Assembly (NCBI GenBank): GCA_017939155.1
Contig: JAGAZZ010000046.1
Location: 1 to 52,174 of the forward strand
Length of the DNA stretch: 52,174 bases
Direction: 5' to 3'
From: Alphaproteobacteria bacterium
Lineage (GTDB): Bacteria > Pseudomonadota > Alphaproteobacteria > RF32 > CAG-239
The notes beneath the pieces are model-generated. The model was not told the origin of the DNA and did no database searches. It saw nothing but the letters and a program-made list of their open reading frames with translations. Numbering within the stretch: position 1 is the stretch's first letter; each line of letters begins with the position of its first letter. Shown piece by piece: positions 21,297 through 31,009 of this stretch. The position numbers were made by a program, and so were the translations under genes.

Positions 21297-21962
21297 TTAA
21301 AAATCCAAATCAGCATAGCTTTTTGACGGCAAAATGCCACGAATATTCTCTTTTAGAATATCCTTAAAACTCGGACGAGATTTTATCTTGGCGTACCAAA
21401 GCTTTGCATTTTTGTATTCATTCCAGGAAATATCGCCTAAATAATCAATAATTGAGAGATGAGCGGCAACCGTTAAATCAGCCAAGCTTAATTCTTTACC
21501 GGCGATATAGTTGTTCCTATCTGCCAAGTAGTCAATATATTCCATGTGGAATTTAAGATTGTTCAACCCGGCTTTAAGTATTTTTGAATTCGGAGCCTGC
21601 TTTAATTGAAATCTTTTTATAATTTTTTCCGCCACAATGTATTTGTAAACTTCATTATAAAATTTTGTATCAAACCATTCCATAATTCGGCGAACTTCGG
21701 CTTTTTCTTTAATATCTTCCGGAAGAAGCTTATATTGAGGATTACTTTCCTCCAAATATTCGGTAATTGCATAATTTCCTGAGATGACATTGCCATCAAA
21801 AACCAGTATTGGCAATTCTCCCGCGGGATTAATATTTAATATTTCCTGAGATACGTTCCACGGCTCTTCTTCTTTCAAGACAAAAAGCATTTTCTTTTCC
21901 GCCATAATCAAGCGAATTTTTCGCGATTGCGGCGATATGCCGTGATGAATTAAAAGAACCAT
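21297..21962 (-). CDS. Glutathione S-transferase family protein
   Basis: The 221-residue product has the two-domain cytosolic GST layout. Residues 1-80 form a thioredoxin-like fold with a catalytic-type Ser region (GISPQSRKIRLIMAEK), the cis-Pro loop NPAGELPILV and the 'SGNYAITEYLEE' glutathione-contact segment. Residues about 88-215 are helical and include the family motif AGKELSLADLTVAAHLS. It resembles stringent-starvation/GST-like proteins of Proteobacteria. Its natural substrate is unknown. It is followed directly by the lipoprotein gene. Confidence 0.88.
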   Translation of the reverse strand: MVLLIHHGISPQSRKIRLIMAEKKMLFVLKEEEPWNVSQEILNINPAGELPILVFDGNVISGNYAITEYLEESNPQYKLLPEDIKEKAEVRRIMEWFDTKFYNEVYKYIVAEKIIKRFQLKQAPNSKILKAGLNNLKFHMEYIDYLADRNNYIAGKELSLADLTVAAHLSIIDYLGDISWNEYKNAKLWYAKIKSRPSFKDILKENIRGILPSKSYADLDF

Positions 21963-22007
21963 ATTTTATTTCTCCCTAGTTAGTGAGTGCATATTACACT
22001 TTATTTT

Positions 22008-22949
22008 TTAATTTTCAAGTTTTTGTTCCGGTGTTGTTTTTTCTTCTGTTTCTTTTTGGGGTTCAGAATTATTTTGTTGTATATTGACATACGTTGGCGG
22101 CACAATACCCTGCGTATTATTTTTATATATCTCAATTAATTCTTCAAATGCAGCATCTCGAATTTTTTTGTATCGGGCGCTTTTTAAGTATTTTTCCATA
22201 GCTTTTACTTGAGGTTTATTTTTCAATTGTGGCAAAATACGAATAAACATCGGCATTTTCCAAACGCCATCTTTGCTATAGATAATGTAATTTCTTATTC
22301 CAAGCTTATAGGCTTCAATTAAACTAGGATAATAAGATGCAACCATATAATCGGCTTTTCCGGTTAACAGTTCTTCATAGGCTTTGGCATAATTTTCTAT
22401 ATCTTTTATTTTAAGATTGGCAAATTCCTTAGCAATAAAGGATGATATATGGTCAGTTTGCGAACGAACACCTCTATAATTTTTCAGGCTTTCCTTTGTG
22501 GTTAAATCCAGTTTATTTTGTATTGATGTTATGACATAGATTTTATTTTCAAAAAATGCCGGATAAACATATTCATTTTTTGAATAAGGTAAATATTCAT
22601 AATAGGCATTACAATAAGCATTTATTCCTTCCGGAGGTCTTCCTTGTTCAAAATTTTCCACTTTTTTTTCAAAATCATTCGGATAAAAATAATCAAAGGT
22701 AACATGCGCTTTATATGCCAAGTCTTCAAATATTTTATAAAAAACGCTTCCTTGTCCTTTGGAAGAAAAAGGGAAATGATTATCTTGTGCCATACAGTAA
22801 AAATTTAAATTTTCCCTGCTTACTACAATCTCTTGCATATATCTAGGCTGACTAAAACCATTCTTTTCTTTGCCGAACATTCTAATTGTAGCGGCGGACA
22901 CATTAAATGAATAGAAAAAAATTACCAAAAGCGCTGTGATTTGTTTCAT
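22008..22949 (-). CDS. Periplasmic solute-binding protein (family 3-like), orphan
   Basis: The 313-residue product has a signal peptide (MKQITALLVIFFYSFNVSA) and the two-lobe layout of polar amino-acid type binding proteins: 'YKIFEDLAYKAHVTFDYFY', a middle strand with 'NKIYVITSIQNK', and 'GKADYMVASYYPSLIEAYKLG'. The last 30 residues are Gln/Glu/Thr-rich and probably disordered. No permease or ATPase gene is adjacent, so it may act with a distant transporter or as a periplasmic sensor or enzyme-like protein. It is divergent from the P-loop ATPase gene. Confidence 0.75.
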   Translation of the reverse strand: MKQITALLVIFFYSFNVSAATIRMFGKEKNGFSQPRYMQEIVVSRENLNFYCMAQDNHFPFSSKGQGSVFYKIFEDLAYKAHVTFDYFYPNDFEKKVENFEQGRPPEGINAYCNAYYEYLPYSKNEYVYPAFFENKIYVITSIQNKLDLTTKESLKNYRGVRSQTDHISSFIAKEFANLKIKDIENYAKAYEELLTGKADYMVASYYPSLIEAYKLGIRNYIIYSKDGVWKMPMFIRILPQLKNKPQVKAMEKYLKSARYKKIRDAAFEELIEIYKNNTQGIVPPTYVNIQQNNSEPQKETEEKTTPEQKLEN

Positions 22950-22975
22950 TTATAACACCTTATTTAAAAGAATCT

Positions 22976-23003
22976 TTGCTATTTAAAGTATAGCTGGTAT
23001 TAT
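22976..23003 (+). promoter_or_regulatory. Probable promoter of the P-loop ATPase/J-domain operon
   Basis: A -35-like TTGCTA (22976-22981) and a -10 TATTAT (22998-23003) are separated by 16 bp. They lie about 60 nt upstream of the TTG start of the P-loop ATPase gene, in the divergent gap. Confidence 0.5.
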
Positions 23004-23061
23004 ATTAAAAAATGATTTATCTTTTTTGATATGAAATAATTTATTTGGTTACGGAGGTATT

Positions 23062-23868
23062 TTGAACAACGATTTAGATTTAGTTTATAAAAGGCTATTT
23101 CTTGAAAATGGTATGTCTAAACATATTTCAGCGTTTATTTCCGGAGCAGAGCAAACAGGAACATCTTGGTGTGCCCTTAGTATTGCCCATGCTTTAAATA
23201 TGGAAAAAAATAAAGTTCTGCTTGTAGATGCCAATGGCAATTTCTCAAATATCGAATCTTATCTTAAATTAAGTGCTCCGCTTTATCTAGAAGCCTACAC
23301 TCAAGGAAAGAAAACTCTAAACCAATTGATAACCGCATATAAAAATAAAGATTTTAACATTTTGACAGCAACAGCAGGCAATAATTATCTTTTAGACCAA
23401 CCGCAGGGCAGAATCCAAATTTTTGCCGAAGACTTAAACATCATTGCTCAAAATTATGACCATACGATTATTGATTTAGGAACGGAAGTTAATGAAAAAA
23501 ATCTCAGTCTTTGCCGGATTTCTGACAATATCATCATTATGTGTTCGGAAAAAAGCACAGATTTGGTTCGCACGCTTGAAATCATTAAATTTATTGAGAA
23601 AACAGGCGGAAATGCTAATTATAATTTAATAATTAACAAAGTAAACTCTTTTGAAGACGGCTATAAAATATATAAAGAGCTCAGCAAGGCCGCCGACAGA
23701 AGCGGAATAGATATTCCGAAACTTTTGGGAATTGTTAGAATTGATACAAGGATACGTGATACAATACGGAATAAAGAGTTGCTGTTAACTCGCTATCCGA
23801 CCTCAGAAGCGGCAATTGATATATGTGGTATTGCAAAAAAATTAGACCGGGAGACAGATTATGAATAA
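23062..23868 (+). CDS. MinD/ParA-like P-loop protein with a degenerate Walker A motif
   Basis: The 268-residue product has the SIMIBI fold seen in MinD, ParA and FlhG: a P-loop region ISGAEQTGTSW (residues 26-36), VLLVDANG and 'HTIIDLGTEV'. At the P-loop the invariant lysine before Ser35 is Thr34, and the deviant first lysine is also missing, so ATP hydrolysis is doubtful. The start is TTG 23062 with GGAGG 4 nt upstream; the next ATG is 18 codons in, close to the P-loop. The gene overlaps the J-domain gene by 8 nt. Family members position flagella, plasmids or division proteins or regulate polysaccharide export; which applies here is unknown. Confidence 0.75.
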   Translation: MNNDLDLVYKRLFLENGMSKHISAFISGAEQTGTSWCALSIAHALNMEKNKVLLVDANGNFSNIESYLKLSAPLYLEAYTQGKKTLNQLITAYKNKDFNILTATAGNNYLLDQPQGRIQIFAEDLNIIAQNYDHTIIDLGTEVNEKNLSLCRISDNIIIMCSEKSTDLVRTLEIIKFIEKTGGNANYNLIINKVNSFEDGYKIYKELSKAADRSGIDIPKLLGIVRIDTRIRDTIRNKELLLTRYPTSEAAIDICGIAKKLDRETDYE

Positions 23869-25015
23869 AACAGCTATGGCTTATGATAAATTAGGGTATT
23901 ATCAAATCTTAGAAGCAACGGCTAATTCCTCGGAAGAAGAAATCCGCCAAAAGTACCGGGAACTTGCGAAACGTTGGCACCCCGACCACAATCCAGATTC
24001 ATCTGCTATTGATAAATTTCAAAAAATTTCGGCAGCTTTTGAAGTTTTAAAAGAGAGCAAAAGCCGATTAAAATATATGTTGCTTTCTTTTATTTATGAC
24101 AAAGACAATTTTCCTGATATGAACGCCTTATGTTTATTGCGCAATATGCACGGACAGGAAGATATAAATTTACGCGCTTTCCCTTTAACGGAAATTACCG
24201 GCAAAGGGTTCTCTTACAAATCTATTCATAAAATCTATTATTGCAGCCAATATGAAGCCGCCGGTGTTATCGGTAACATTACTCGACATAACTGGATTTA
24301 TGGCTTTTTAGGCGTAACGGCTTTGTTTGCAAACAGCAATGCACTTATTAAAAACATTTTACGAATTAATGACAGAAAAGCTAATTTAAATTTATTTATT
24401 CATAACGCTCTTGTTTATGAAGCGGAAGGTAAAAAAGAAGAAGCCAAAACTTTGGCACTTTTGGCTGAACAACAAGCTTCCAAAGAAGCAGCGATTTATC
24501 TAAGACAATTTATTAGTTCATTGCAAGACTGTAATGCTTTAAGTGTTAAAAAGTGGAATTTTAAGAAACTTGTTTCCTTACAATTATTTTATCCTCTTAT
24601 CGTTTTGTGTGCTTGTTTACTTATTGGTGGCACTTTATACTTAAAAAAAATTGAGCAAACCAATTCATTCAAAACGAATTTAAAAGAAGTTGTTGTTTTT
24701 AATAATGGCGAAAAGGCGTTCAGCGATGTTGCTGTTGCAAAAATATTTGATATTCCGGTTGACGTATCAGATAAACAAAAGTTATATCATGTTATAGAAA
24801 AGACCGAGGCAAGACATGGCGCTGATAGCGGTTTTGATGTATATAAAACCATTGAAGCAGGAACAACAGTCAGAATTACTGGATATACGGTTGACCAAAA
24901 TTGGTATAGAGTAATGTTTGATAATGGCGAAATGGCTTTTATTGAGCAAAAGAAATTACAGCAGGGAATCGGCAAAGAGATTCCATTATGGAGTAAAATT
25001 TATAAAGAAAATTAA
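23861..25015 (+). CDS. J-domain membrane protein with C-terminal SH3-like domain
   Basis: The 384-residue product begins with a J domain (residues 12-72) with the Hsp70-activating HPD motif at 40-42 (RWHPDHNPD). A helical region follows, with a tandem-helix-like stretch around 175-215. One membrane helix lies at about 241-261 (LQLFYPLIVLCACLLIGGTLYL). Beyond it, residues about 330-370 resemble a bacterial SH3 domain (IEAGTTVRITGYTVDQNWYRVMF). The J domain would face the cytoplasm and the SH3-like domain the periplasm. There is no Gly/Phe or zinc-finger region, so it is not DnaJ. It overlaps the P-loop ATPase gene by 8 nt and lies 9 nt before tgt. A specialised DnaK recruiter at the membrane is inferred. 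Confidence 0.8.
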   Translation: MNKTAMAYDKLGYYQILEATANSSEEEIRQKYRELAKRWHPDHNPDSSAIDKFQKISAAFEVLKESKSRLKYMLLSFIYDKDNFPDMNALCLLRNMHGQEDINLRAFPLTEITGKGFSYKSIHKIYYCSQYEAAGVIGNITRHNWIYGFLGVTALFANSNALIKNILRINDRKANLNLFIHNALVYEAEGKKEEAKTLALLAEQQASKEAAIYLRQFISSLQDCNALSVKKWNFKKLVSLQLFYPLIVLCACLLIGGTLYLKKIEQTNSFKTNLKEVVVFNNGEKAFSDVAVAKIFDIPVDVSDKQKLYHVIEKTEARHGADSGFDVYKTIEAGTTVRITGYTVDQNWYRVMFDNGEMAFIEQKKLQQGIGKEIPLWSKIYKEN

Positions 25016-25021
25016 GGATAG

Positions 25022-26149
<1,128 letters not shown>

Positions 26150-26150
26150 G

Positions 26151-27104
26151 ATGAATGAGCATACAACTTGTAACAGTAAAGACGACTTGCTCTCTACTTT
26201 CATTAAAGAAAATAAAAAGGATGGTATTCGGGTTTTTGTCGCCGGAGGGTCGCGCGGAGGACATAATCCTTTGTATGTCAGAGAGGCTTATACCCTAGGT
26301 AAAAAAATTGTTGAAATGGGTTTTAAGCTTGACTTCGGATTGTCTAACAGCGGCATTATGGGAGCTGTTGCGCGTGGTGTGATTGACGCTTGGCACGAAA
26401 AACAACATTGCTCCATCCCTGATTATTTGATTCAGGGAATAACCACAGAGGAATATTTTAAGCTTTATGATTCCGAAGATAATATGCTTAAACATATTAA
26501 CGTTATTTTTGCTAAAACACTTGAAGAGCGAAAAAAGCGTCTGCTTGACGCTGATTTTGTTGTTTTTGCACCGGGGGGCGTGGGAACTCTTGACGAACTG
26601 GCTTATGACTGTGTGGCCATGCAAGACGGCTTATTACAAAAAAAGCCTTTTATACTTTATAACATTGGCGGATTCTTCCACCATCTTTTGGAATTTTTAA
26701 AATCCATTTCTAATAAGGGCTTTTCTGACCCGGTACCATTTATTGTGGTAGACAATGATTTTGAGCTTGAAGTCGCTTTTAATTTATTAAAATCACGATA
26801 TGGCAAATGTACGGATAACACTAAAGTTTATGACAATGCGCGCGAGCTTGTTTACGAATTACCTTATTTTATTAAACGGCGGCAAGATTCAAATTTAGAG
26901 ATTGTTGACATTATCCGCGAGGTTTGCGGCGTCAAAGCTTTTGGTTCGGCTGAAGAAAAAGCTACTTTGGATAATGATATTGAAACAGCTTATCTTGAAA
27001 AAGAAATTGAGAGAATGTATGACAGATTAGCAAAAACCGGACGTGACACATCGGTTGTCAGCTACAAATTATCTCGCTTGAAAAGAAGAAAACGCCGGCT
27101 TTAA
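26151..27104 (+). CDS. LOG-family protein (cytokinin riboside phosphoribohydrolase-like)
   Basis: LOG proteins cleave ribose-5-phosphate from nucleoside monophosphates, and many bacterial members are annotated as 'lysine decarboxylase'. The 317-residue product has a Rossmann-type start (RVFVAGGSRGGHNPLY), LSNSGIMGAVARGV, and the signature APGGVGTLDELAYD equivalent to PGGxGTxxE. A helical C-terminal extension of about 90 residues (EKEIERMYDRLAKT…RLKRRKRRL) is longer than in classic LOGs and is basic at the end. ATG 26151 follows GAGGAG and comes directly after tgt, so the two are probably cotranscribed. The substrate is not inferable. Confidence 0.85.
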   Translation: MNEHTTCNSKDDLLSTFIKENKKDGIRVFVAGGSRGGHNPLYVREAYTLGKKIVEMGFKLDFGLSNSGIMGAVARGVIDAWHEKQHCSIPDYLIQGITTEEYFKLYDSEDNMLKHINVIFAKTLEERKKRLLDADFVVFAPGGVGTLDELAYDCVAMQDGLLQKKPFILYNIGGFFHHLLEFLKSISNKGFSDPVPFIVVDNDFELEVAFNLLKSRYGKCTDNTKVYDNARELVYELPYFIKRRQDSNLEIVDIIREVCGVKAFGSAEEKATLDNDIETAYLEKEIERMYDRLAKTGRDTSVVSYKLSRLKRRKRRL

Positions 27105-27109
27105 TTTAT

Positions 27110-28792
27110 TTAAAACAATGTCGGTTCCGGTGTTTTATTTAAAAGAGCCAACGCTGCCGCTCGCGCTTCTTTGGTTATTTTTTCACCGGCCAACATTCGG
27201 GCTATTTCTTCGGCTTTACCTTTATCATCCAGTTTAATTAAGCGCGTTGTCGTTATATTATCCGTTGTTTCTTTTAATACTTTAAAATGTTCATCACTAA
27301 ACGCAGCAACTTGCGGAGAGTGTGTTACGACAAACACTTGTTCTTTTTTTGCCAAACGCGACAAACGTTCTCCCACAGCTTCTGCCGTAGCTCCGCCGAT
27401 ACCGGTATCAATTTCATCGAAAACTAATGTTTCCTGACAAGCCGGTTTAGCTAAATTTACTTTCAAAGCCAGCATAAAACGGGATAACTCACCACCCGAG
27501 GCGATTTTATTTAAGGCACCAAACGGTGTATTTGGGTTGGTTGAAACTTCAAAACAAATCTCATCGCAACCATTTTCTGCCCATTGTTCTTCCGCTTTCG
27601 GGGTTATTGCTGTTCTGAAAACCGCTTTTTCCATTTTTAACGGTGGCAGCTCCTGCATAATATTTTTATCCAGTTTTTTTGCTGTTTCCGTTCTTAACCG
27701 GCTCAAAGTCTGCGCTTTTGCAATGTATTCATTTTTTAGACGTTGGGTTTCTTTTTTAAGTTCGCTTATATCCTCCTCTCCATTTTGCAGATTTTTTAAT
27801 TCTAAAGAAAGTTCTGCCAACTTTTGTGGTAATTCTTCAATTGTGGTTTGATGCTTTTTGGCAAGATTTTGCAAAGCAAACAACCTTGTTTCGATATTAT
27901 CAATTTCATTTTGATTCAGAGATATATCTGCTGACTCCGCTTCTATTTGCTCGATAGCGTCATTTAAGCTATAAAGCGCAGTATCTAAATTTTGTTCTAT
28001 ACCGGTATATTTGCCGTTAACGATTTCATTTGCCCTAGAAATTGCATTTCTTGCTTTAGAAATTTCTTCTATTACGGAAATTCCCGTGTTTAAGTTTGAG
28101 TATGCCGTATTTAATTTCTCGATTATTTTTTCCGCATTCATTAACTCGGTTCTGCGCGTTCTTAAGCTTTCTTCTTCCCCGGTTTGAGGTGATATTTTTT
28201 CTAACTCATTTACCCAATGTTTAAGGTTTTCTTCGTTTTCCCGAGCTTTTGCCAAAGCTTCTTCTTTAACTTTCAGTTCTTTTTTAGCTTGTTTATAGAG
28301 TTGAAATGACTTTTGAACAACGGCAATGTCGTTTTCATAGGCTCCATATTCATCCAATATTGCGCAATGTGTTGCCGGATTCAAAAGCCCCTGATTGTCA
28401 TATTGTCCGTGAATTTCTATCAAATTTTCCGCTAATTCTTTGAGTAATTTTAAGGTAATAATTTGGTCATTAAACAGTATTTTGTTTTTTCCCTCAATTG
28501 TTATGGTGCGTTTTATGATAATCTCATCATCTATTTCCAGGTCATATTCTTTAGCCAGCTCATAAATTTTATTTTCTTTGGACACTTCAAAGACGCCGGT
28601 TACGGATAATTTATCCGTTCCGCTACGAACCAACGATGCTTCAGCGCGTTTTCCAAGTAAAAGCCCAAGCGAATCGAGCAAGATGGATTTACCGGCACCG
28701 GTTTCACCGCTAAGCACAATCAAACCGTTAGAGAAATCTATATCCAGACTGTCTATTAAAACAACGTTTCTGATAGATAGAGATTTTAACAT
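27110..28792 (-). CDS. recN: DNA repair protein RecN
   Basis: RecN is an SMC-like ATPase that tethers broken DNA ends during recombinational repair. The 560-residue product has Walker A GETGAGKSILLDS (residues 29-40), a central coiled coil, the ABC signature SGGELSRFMLALK and Walker B LVFDEIDTGIGGATAEAVG, then 'VFVVTHSPQVAAF'. ATG 28792 is used: the true N-terminus starts LKSLSIRNVVLID, and longer starts lie inside bamD. bamD ends 8 nt upstream. The convergent LOG gene stops 5 nt from the recN stop, and no terminator is visible between them. Confidence 0.96.
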   Translation of the reverse strand: MLKSLSIRNVVLIDSLDIDFSNGLIVLSGETGAGKSILLDSLGLLLGKRAEASLVRSGTDKLSVTGVFEVSKENKIYELAKEYDLEIDDEIIIKRTITIEGKNKILFNDQIITLKLLKELAENLIEIHGQYDNQGLLNPATHCAILDEYGAYENDIAVVQKSFQLYKQAKKELKVKEEALAKARENEENLKHWVNELEKISPQTGEEESLRTRRTELMNAEKIIEKLNTAYSNLNTGISVIEEISKARNAISRANEIVNGKYTGIEQNLDTALYSLNDAIEQIEAESADISLNQNEIDNIETRLFALQNLAKKHQTTIEELPQKLAELSLELKNLQNGEEDISELKKETQRLKNEYIAKAQTLSRLRTETAKKLDKNIMQELPPLKMEKAVFRTAITPKAEEQWAENGCDEICFEVSTNPNTPFGALNKIASGGELSRFMLALKVNLAKPACQETLVFDEIDTGIGGATAEAVGERLSRLAKKEQVFVVTHSPQVAAFSDEHFKVLKETTDNITTTRLIKLDDKGKAEEIARMLAGEKITKEARAAALALLNKTPEPTLF

Positions 28793-28800
28793 ACGCCAAA

Positions 28801-29553
28801 CTAATCCCTTGCAACCAACTGCGCGGCAAGTTTTGCCCATTGACTTTCCGGATAATTGCGGCGCAATATTTCTTCTTTTTTCGCAGCTTCTTTGGTTAGA
28901 CCCAAAATCGTATATATTTCAACCTCTCGATAAAGAGCTTCTTCAATCTGCGCGGTTGTTTGATAAACATCACTTACGGTCGAGAAGCGGTTTAAGGCAG
29001 ATATATATTCTTTATTTTTCAAATAATAACGCCCGACTGTCATCTCATGCCCTGCCAAATGGTCTTCTATTAAAGCCATTTTGGCTTTTGCGTCGGCGGC
29101 ATATTCGCTGTTTGGAAACATGGTTATCACTTGCATAAACGAATCGTAAGCATCTTTGGTGGCTGATTGCTCTTTTTGAGAGGGAGCTATTTGGTCATAA
29201 TAGCACACACCTTTTAAATAAAAAGCATAGGCTACATCTTTATTTCCCGGATGCAATCGTATAAAACGGTCTAAAGAGGCTATCGCGTCATCATATTTTT
29301 CATCTTTGTAATAGGCATAAGCACTCATTAATTTGGACTTTGCCGACCATTTGGAATAAGGGTGCTCCATTTCTACTTTATCAAAGGTTTCAGCAGCTTT
29401 TTGATAAGAGGTTTTCTCTAAATAATCATAGGCTTCATTATATAAGGTTTCCGCACTTTTATCTTCATCAGCAATTTCGTCATCATCATGTCCGGCACAA
29501 GCAGATACCAACATTAAGCAGAGAAACGGCAGAACATATATAATTTTTTTCAT
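28801..29553 (-). CDS. bamD: Outer-membrane assembly lipoprotein BamD
   Basis: BamD is the essential lipoprotein partner of BamA in barrel insertion. The 250-residue product has a lipoprotein signal (MKKIIYVLPFLCLMLVSAC, Cys19), then about five TPR-like repeats, with the recognisable AETLYNEAYDYL, 'FDKVEMEHPYSKWSAKSKLM', 'LDRFIRLHPGNKDVAYAFYLKGVCYYDQI' and 'MFPNSEYAADAKAKMALIEDHLAGHEMTVGRYYLK' blocks. It lies between lpxC and recN on the same strand, a familiar proteobacterial neighbourhood. The gap to lpxC is 15 nt, so these envelope genes are probably one transcript. Confidence 0.95.
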   Translation of the reverse strand: MKKIIYVLPFLCLMLVSACAGHDDDEIADEDKSAETLYNEAYDYLEKTSYQKAAETFDKVEMEHPYSKWSAKSKLMSAYAYYKDEKYDDAIASLDRFIRLHPGNKDVAYAFYLKGVCYYDQIAPSQKEQSATKDAYDSFMQVITMFPNSEYAADAKAKMALIEDHLAGHEMTVGRYYLKNKEYISALNRFSTVSDVYQTTAQIEEALYREVEIYTILGLTKEAAKKEEILRRNYPESQWAKLAAQLVARD

Positions 29554-29568
29554 TTCATAACCCCTTTT

Positions 29569-30417
29569 TTATAAAATTTCATAATTCTCTTTATCGGCAA
29601 ATAACCGCTTTAAGATTTCATTATTATGATAGTGCCCGGTTTTATTAGCAATAACTTTTGCTAATATATAATATCCGGAAGTATATAAATCACCTATTGT
29701 GTCCATAACTTTATGATTAACACACTCGTTTGTTACACGGAAACCTCCCGGATTTAAAATTGTTTCGCCATCTAACACAACGGCATTTTCCAAAGAGCCG
29801 CCTTTAATCAGCCCGAGAGATTTAAGATAATCGACCTGATATTTTTCACAAAATGTCCGCGCTGGAGCTATTTCTTTTGCAAAAACATCTTTAGTAATTT
29901 TATTTCCAAAATGCTGGTGTCCGACAATTTTTGAAGGAAAATCTATGTCAAAACTTATCTCAAGCGAATCGGCAGGAGATAAACTGATTGAATTTCCTTT
30001 ATCATCCGTAAACGTAATTTCTTTTTTTACTTTTAAGTATTTACGAGCGGCTTGCTGTTTTACCAATTCTTCTCTTTGCAATATTTCTAAAAATGTTTTT
30101 CCGCTACCATCAAGAATAGGTATCTCCGGGTTATTTACTGAAATAAGAGCATTATCAACACCTAAAATATACAAAACCGCCATAAGATGTTCTATTGTAC
30201 TGACGATATTTTGCGGAGAAACCCCCAAGCAGGTGCAGTTTCTTGTATCCACCACGTTAGAATATAAGGCGCGAATCGGAAAACTTTCTTTAATATCACT
30301 ACGAATAAATTGTATACCACTGTTTTCAGGCGCCGGTTCAAGTTTTAAGACGGCATCAAGACCGGAATGTAATCCTATACCTTTGATTTCTACACTATTT
30401 TTAAAAGTTTGCTGCAT
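29569..30417 (-). CDS. lpxC: UDP-3-O-acyl-N-acetylglucosamine deacetylase
   Basis: LpxC catalyses the first committed step of lipid A synthesis, a zinc-dependent deacetylation. The 282-residue product has zinc ligands His77 (IEHLMAVLY), His235 and Asp239 (NHKVMDTIGDL), and the catalytic His262 in 'KTGHYHNN'. It opens with the typical QQTFKNSVEIKGIGLHSG. ATG 30417 is used; a longer in-frame extension would reach into the 3' end of rnpB, whose conserved sequence explains those bases. The gene follows rnpB by 29 nt and precedes bamD by 15 nt, so it may be read from the rnpB promoter. The C-terminus is about 20 residues shorter than in E. coli. Confidence 0.96.
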   Translation of the reverse strand: MQQTFKNSVEIKGIGLHSGLDAVLKLEPAPENSGIQFIRSDIKESFPIRALYSNVVDTRNCTCLGVSPQNIVSTIEHLMAVLYILGVDNALISVNNPEIPILDGSGKTFLEILQREELVKQQAARKYLKVKKEITFTDDKGNSISLSPADSLEISFDIDFPSKIVGHQHFGNKITKDVFAKEIAPARTFCEKYQVDYLKSLGLIKGGSLENAVVLDGETILNPGGFRVTNECVNHKVMDTIGDLYTSGYYILAKVIANKTGHYHNNEILKRLFADKENYEIL

Positions 30418-30446
30418 TAAATCTAAATTCCCCAATATATAATTTA

Positions 30447-30830
30447 GGTGGTCTGTAAGCCGAGTTTTGTACTTATCATTTGCTTCACAATACTTGCGAA
30501 GATTCAAAGCGATAGCTATTCATCTAGGCTAATTGTTACCAACCAGCTCGAGCGACCTACCTCTGGAGTAGGGTGGAAACGCCCCATTATACGGCTAAAG
30601 CCGCTCTCCTAATTTGGTCTTGCGTCAGATAGGGTTTACCTTGCCAAAGCATATTACTATCTTTGCGGTGAGCTCTTACCTCGCCTTTTCAACCTTACCG
30701 AATCGGATTCGGCGGTAATTTTCTGTGGCACTTTCCCTTGGATTTCTCCAGCCGGACGTTATCCGGTATCTTGTTTCCATGACGCTCGGACTTTCCTCAT
30801 CGACAGAATCGACGCAGCTATCCGACCACC
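30447..30830 (-). ncRNA. rnpB: RNase P RNA, class A
   Basis: This is the catalytic RNA of RNase P, which matures tRNA 5' ends. The minus strand holds the family's conserved blocks in order: GAGGAAAGTCCGAGC (P4/J region), GGGAAAGTGCCACAG, GGTAAGAGCTCACC, GCAAGGTAAACCC, GGCGTTTCCACCC, and the 3' block ending CGGCTTACAGACCACC. The 5' GGTGGTC (30830-30824) pairs perfectly with the 3' GACCACC (30453-30447) as helix P1, which fixes both ends at 384 nt. It lies just upstream of lpxC on the same strand. Confidence 0.97.
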
Positions 30831-30838
30831 GTAGGTTT

Positions 30839-30867
30839 ATTACTATCACTTTTTATTAAAAAAGCAA
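30839..30867 (-). promoter_or_regulatory. Probable rnpB promoter
   Basis: On the minus strand TTGCTT (30867-30862) is followed after 17 bp by AGTAAT (30844-30839). Transcription would then start close to the 5' end of rnpB at 30830. The -10 hexamer is weak. Confidence 0.4.
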
Positions 30868-31009
30868 TGATTTTGAGTGTTTAATCTAGTTTTTTTGGCT
30901 TATTTTTAATTTTTTTTACCTTTTTTTAATTTTTTACTTGTTTTTGTTTAAATTTTGTATTATTTATGTCTACGAATCAACTTTAGGACTATTTTAATCG
31001 GAGTTTTTT

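Noticed and set aside
30418..30507. N-terminal extension of LpxC upstream of ATG 30417
   Set aside because: The bases from 30447 on are the conserved 3' end of RNase P RNA, and LpxC homology begins right at the ATG.
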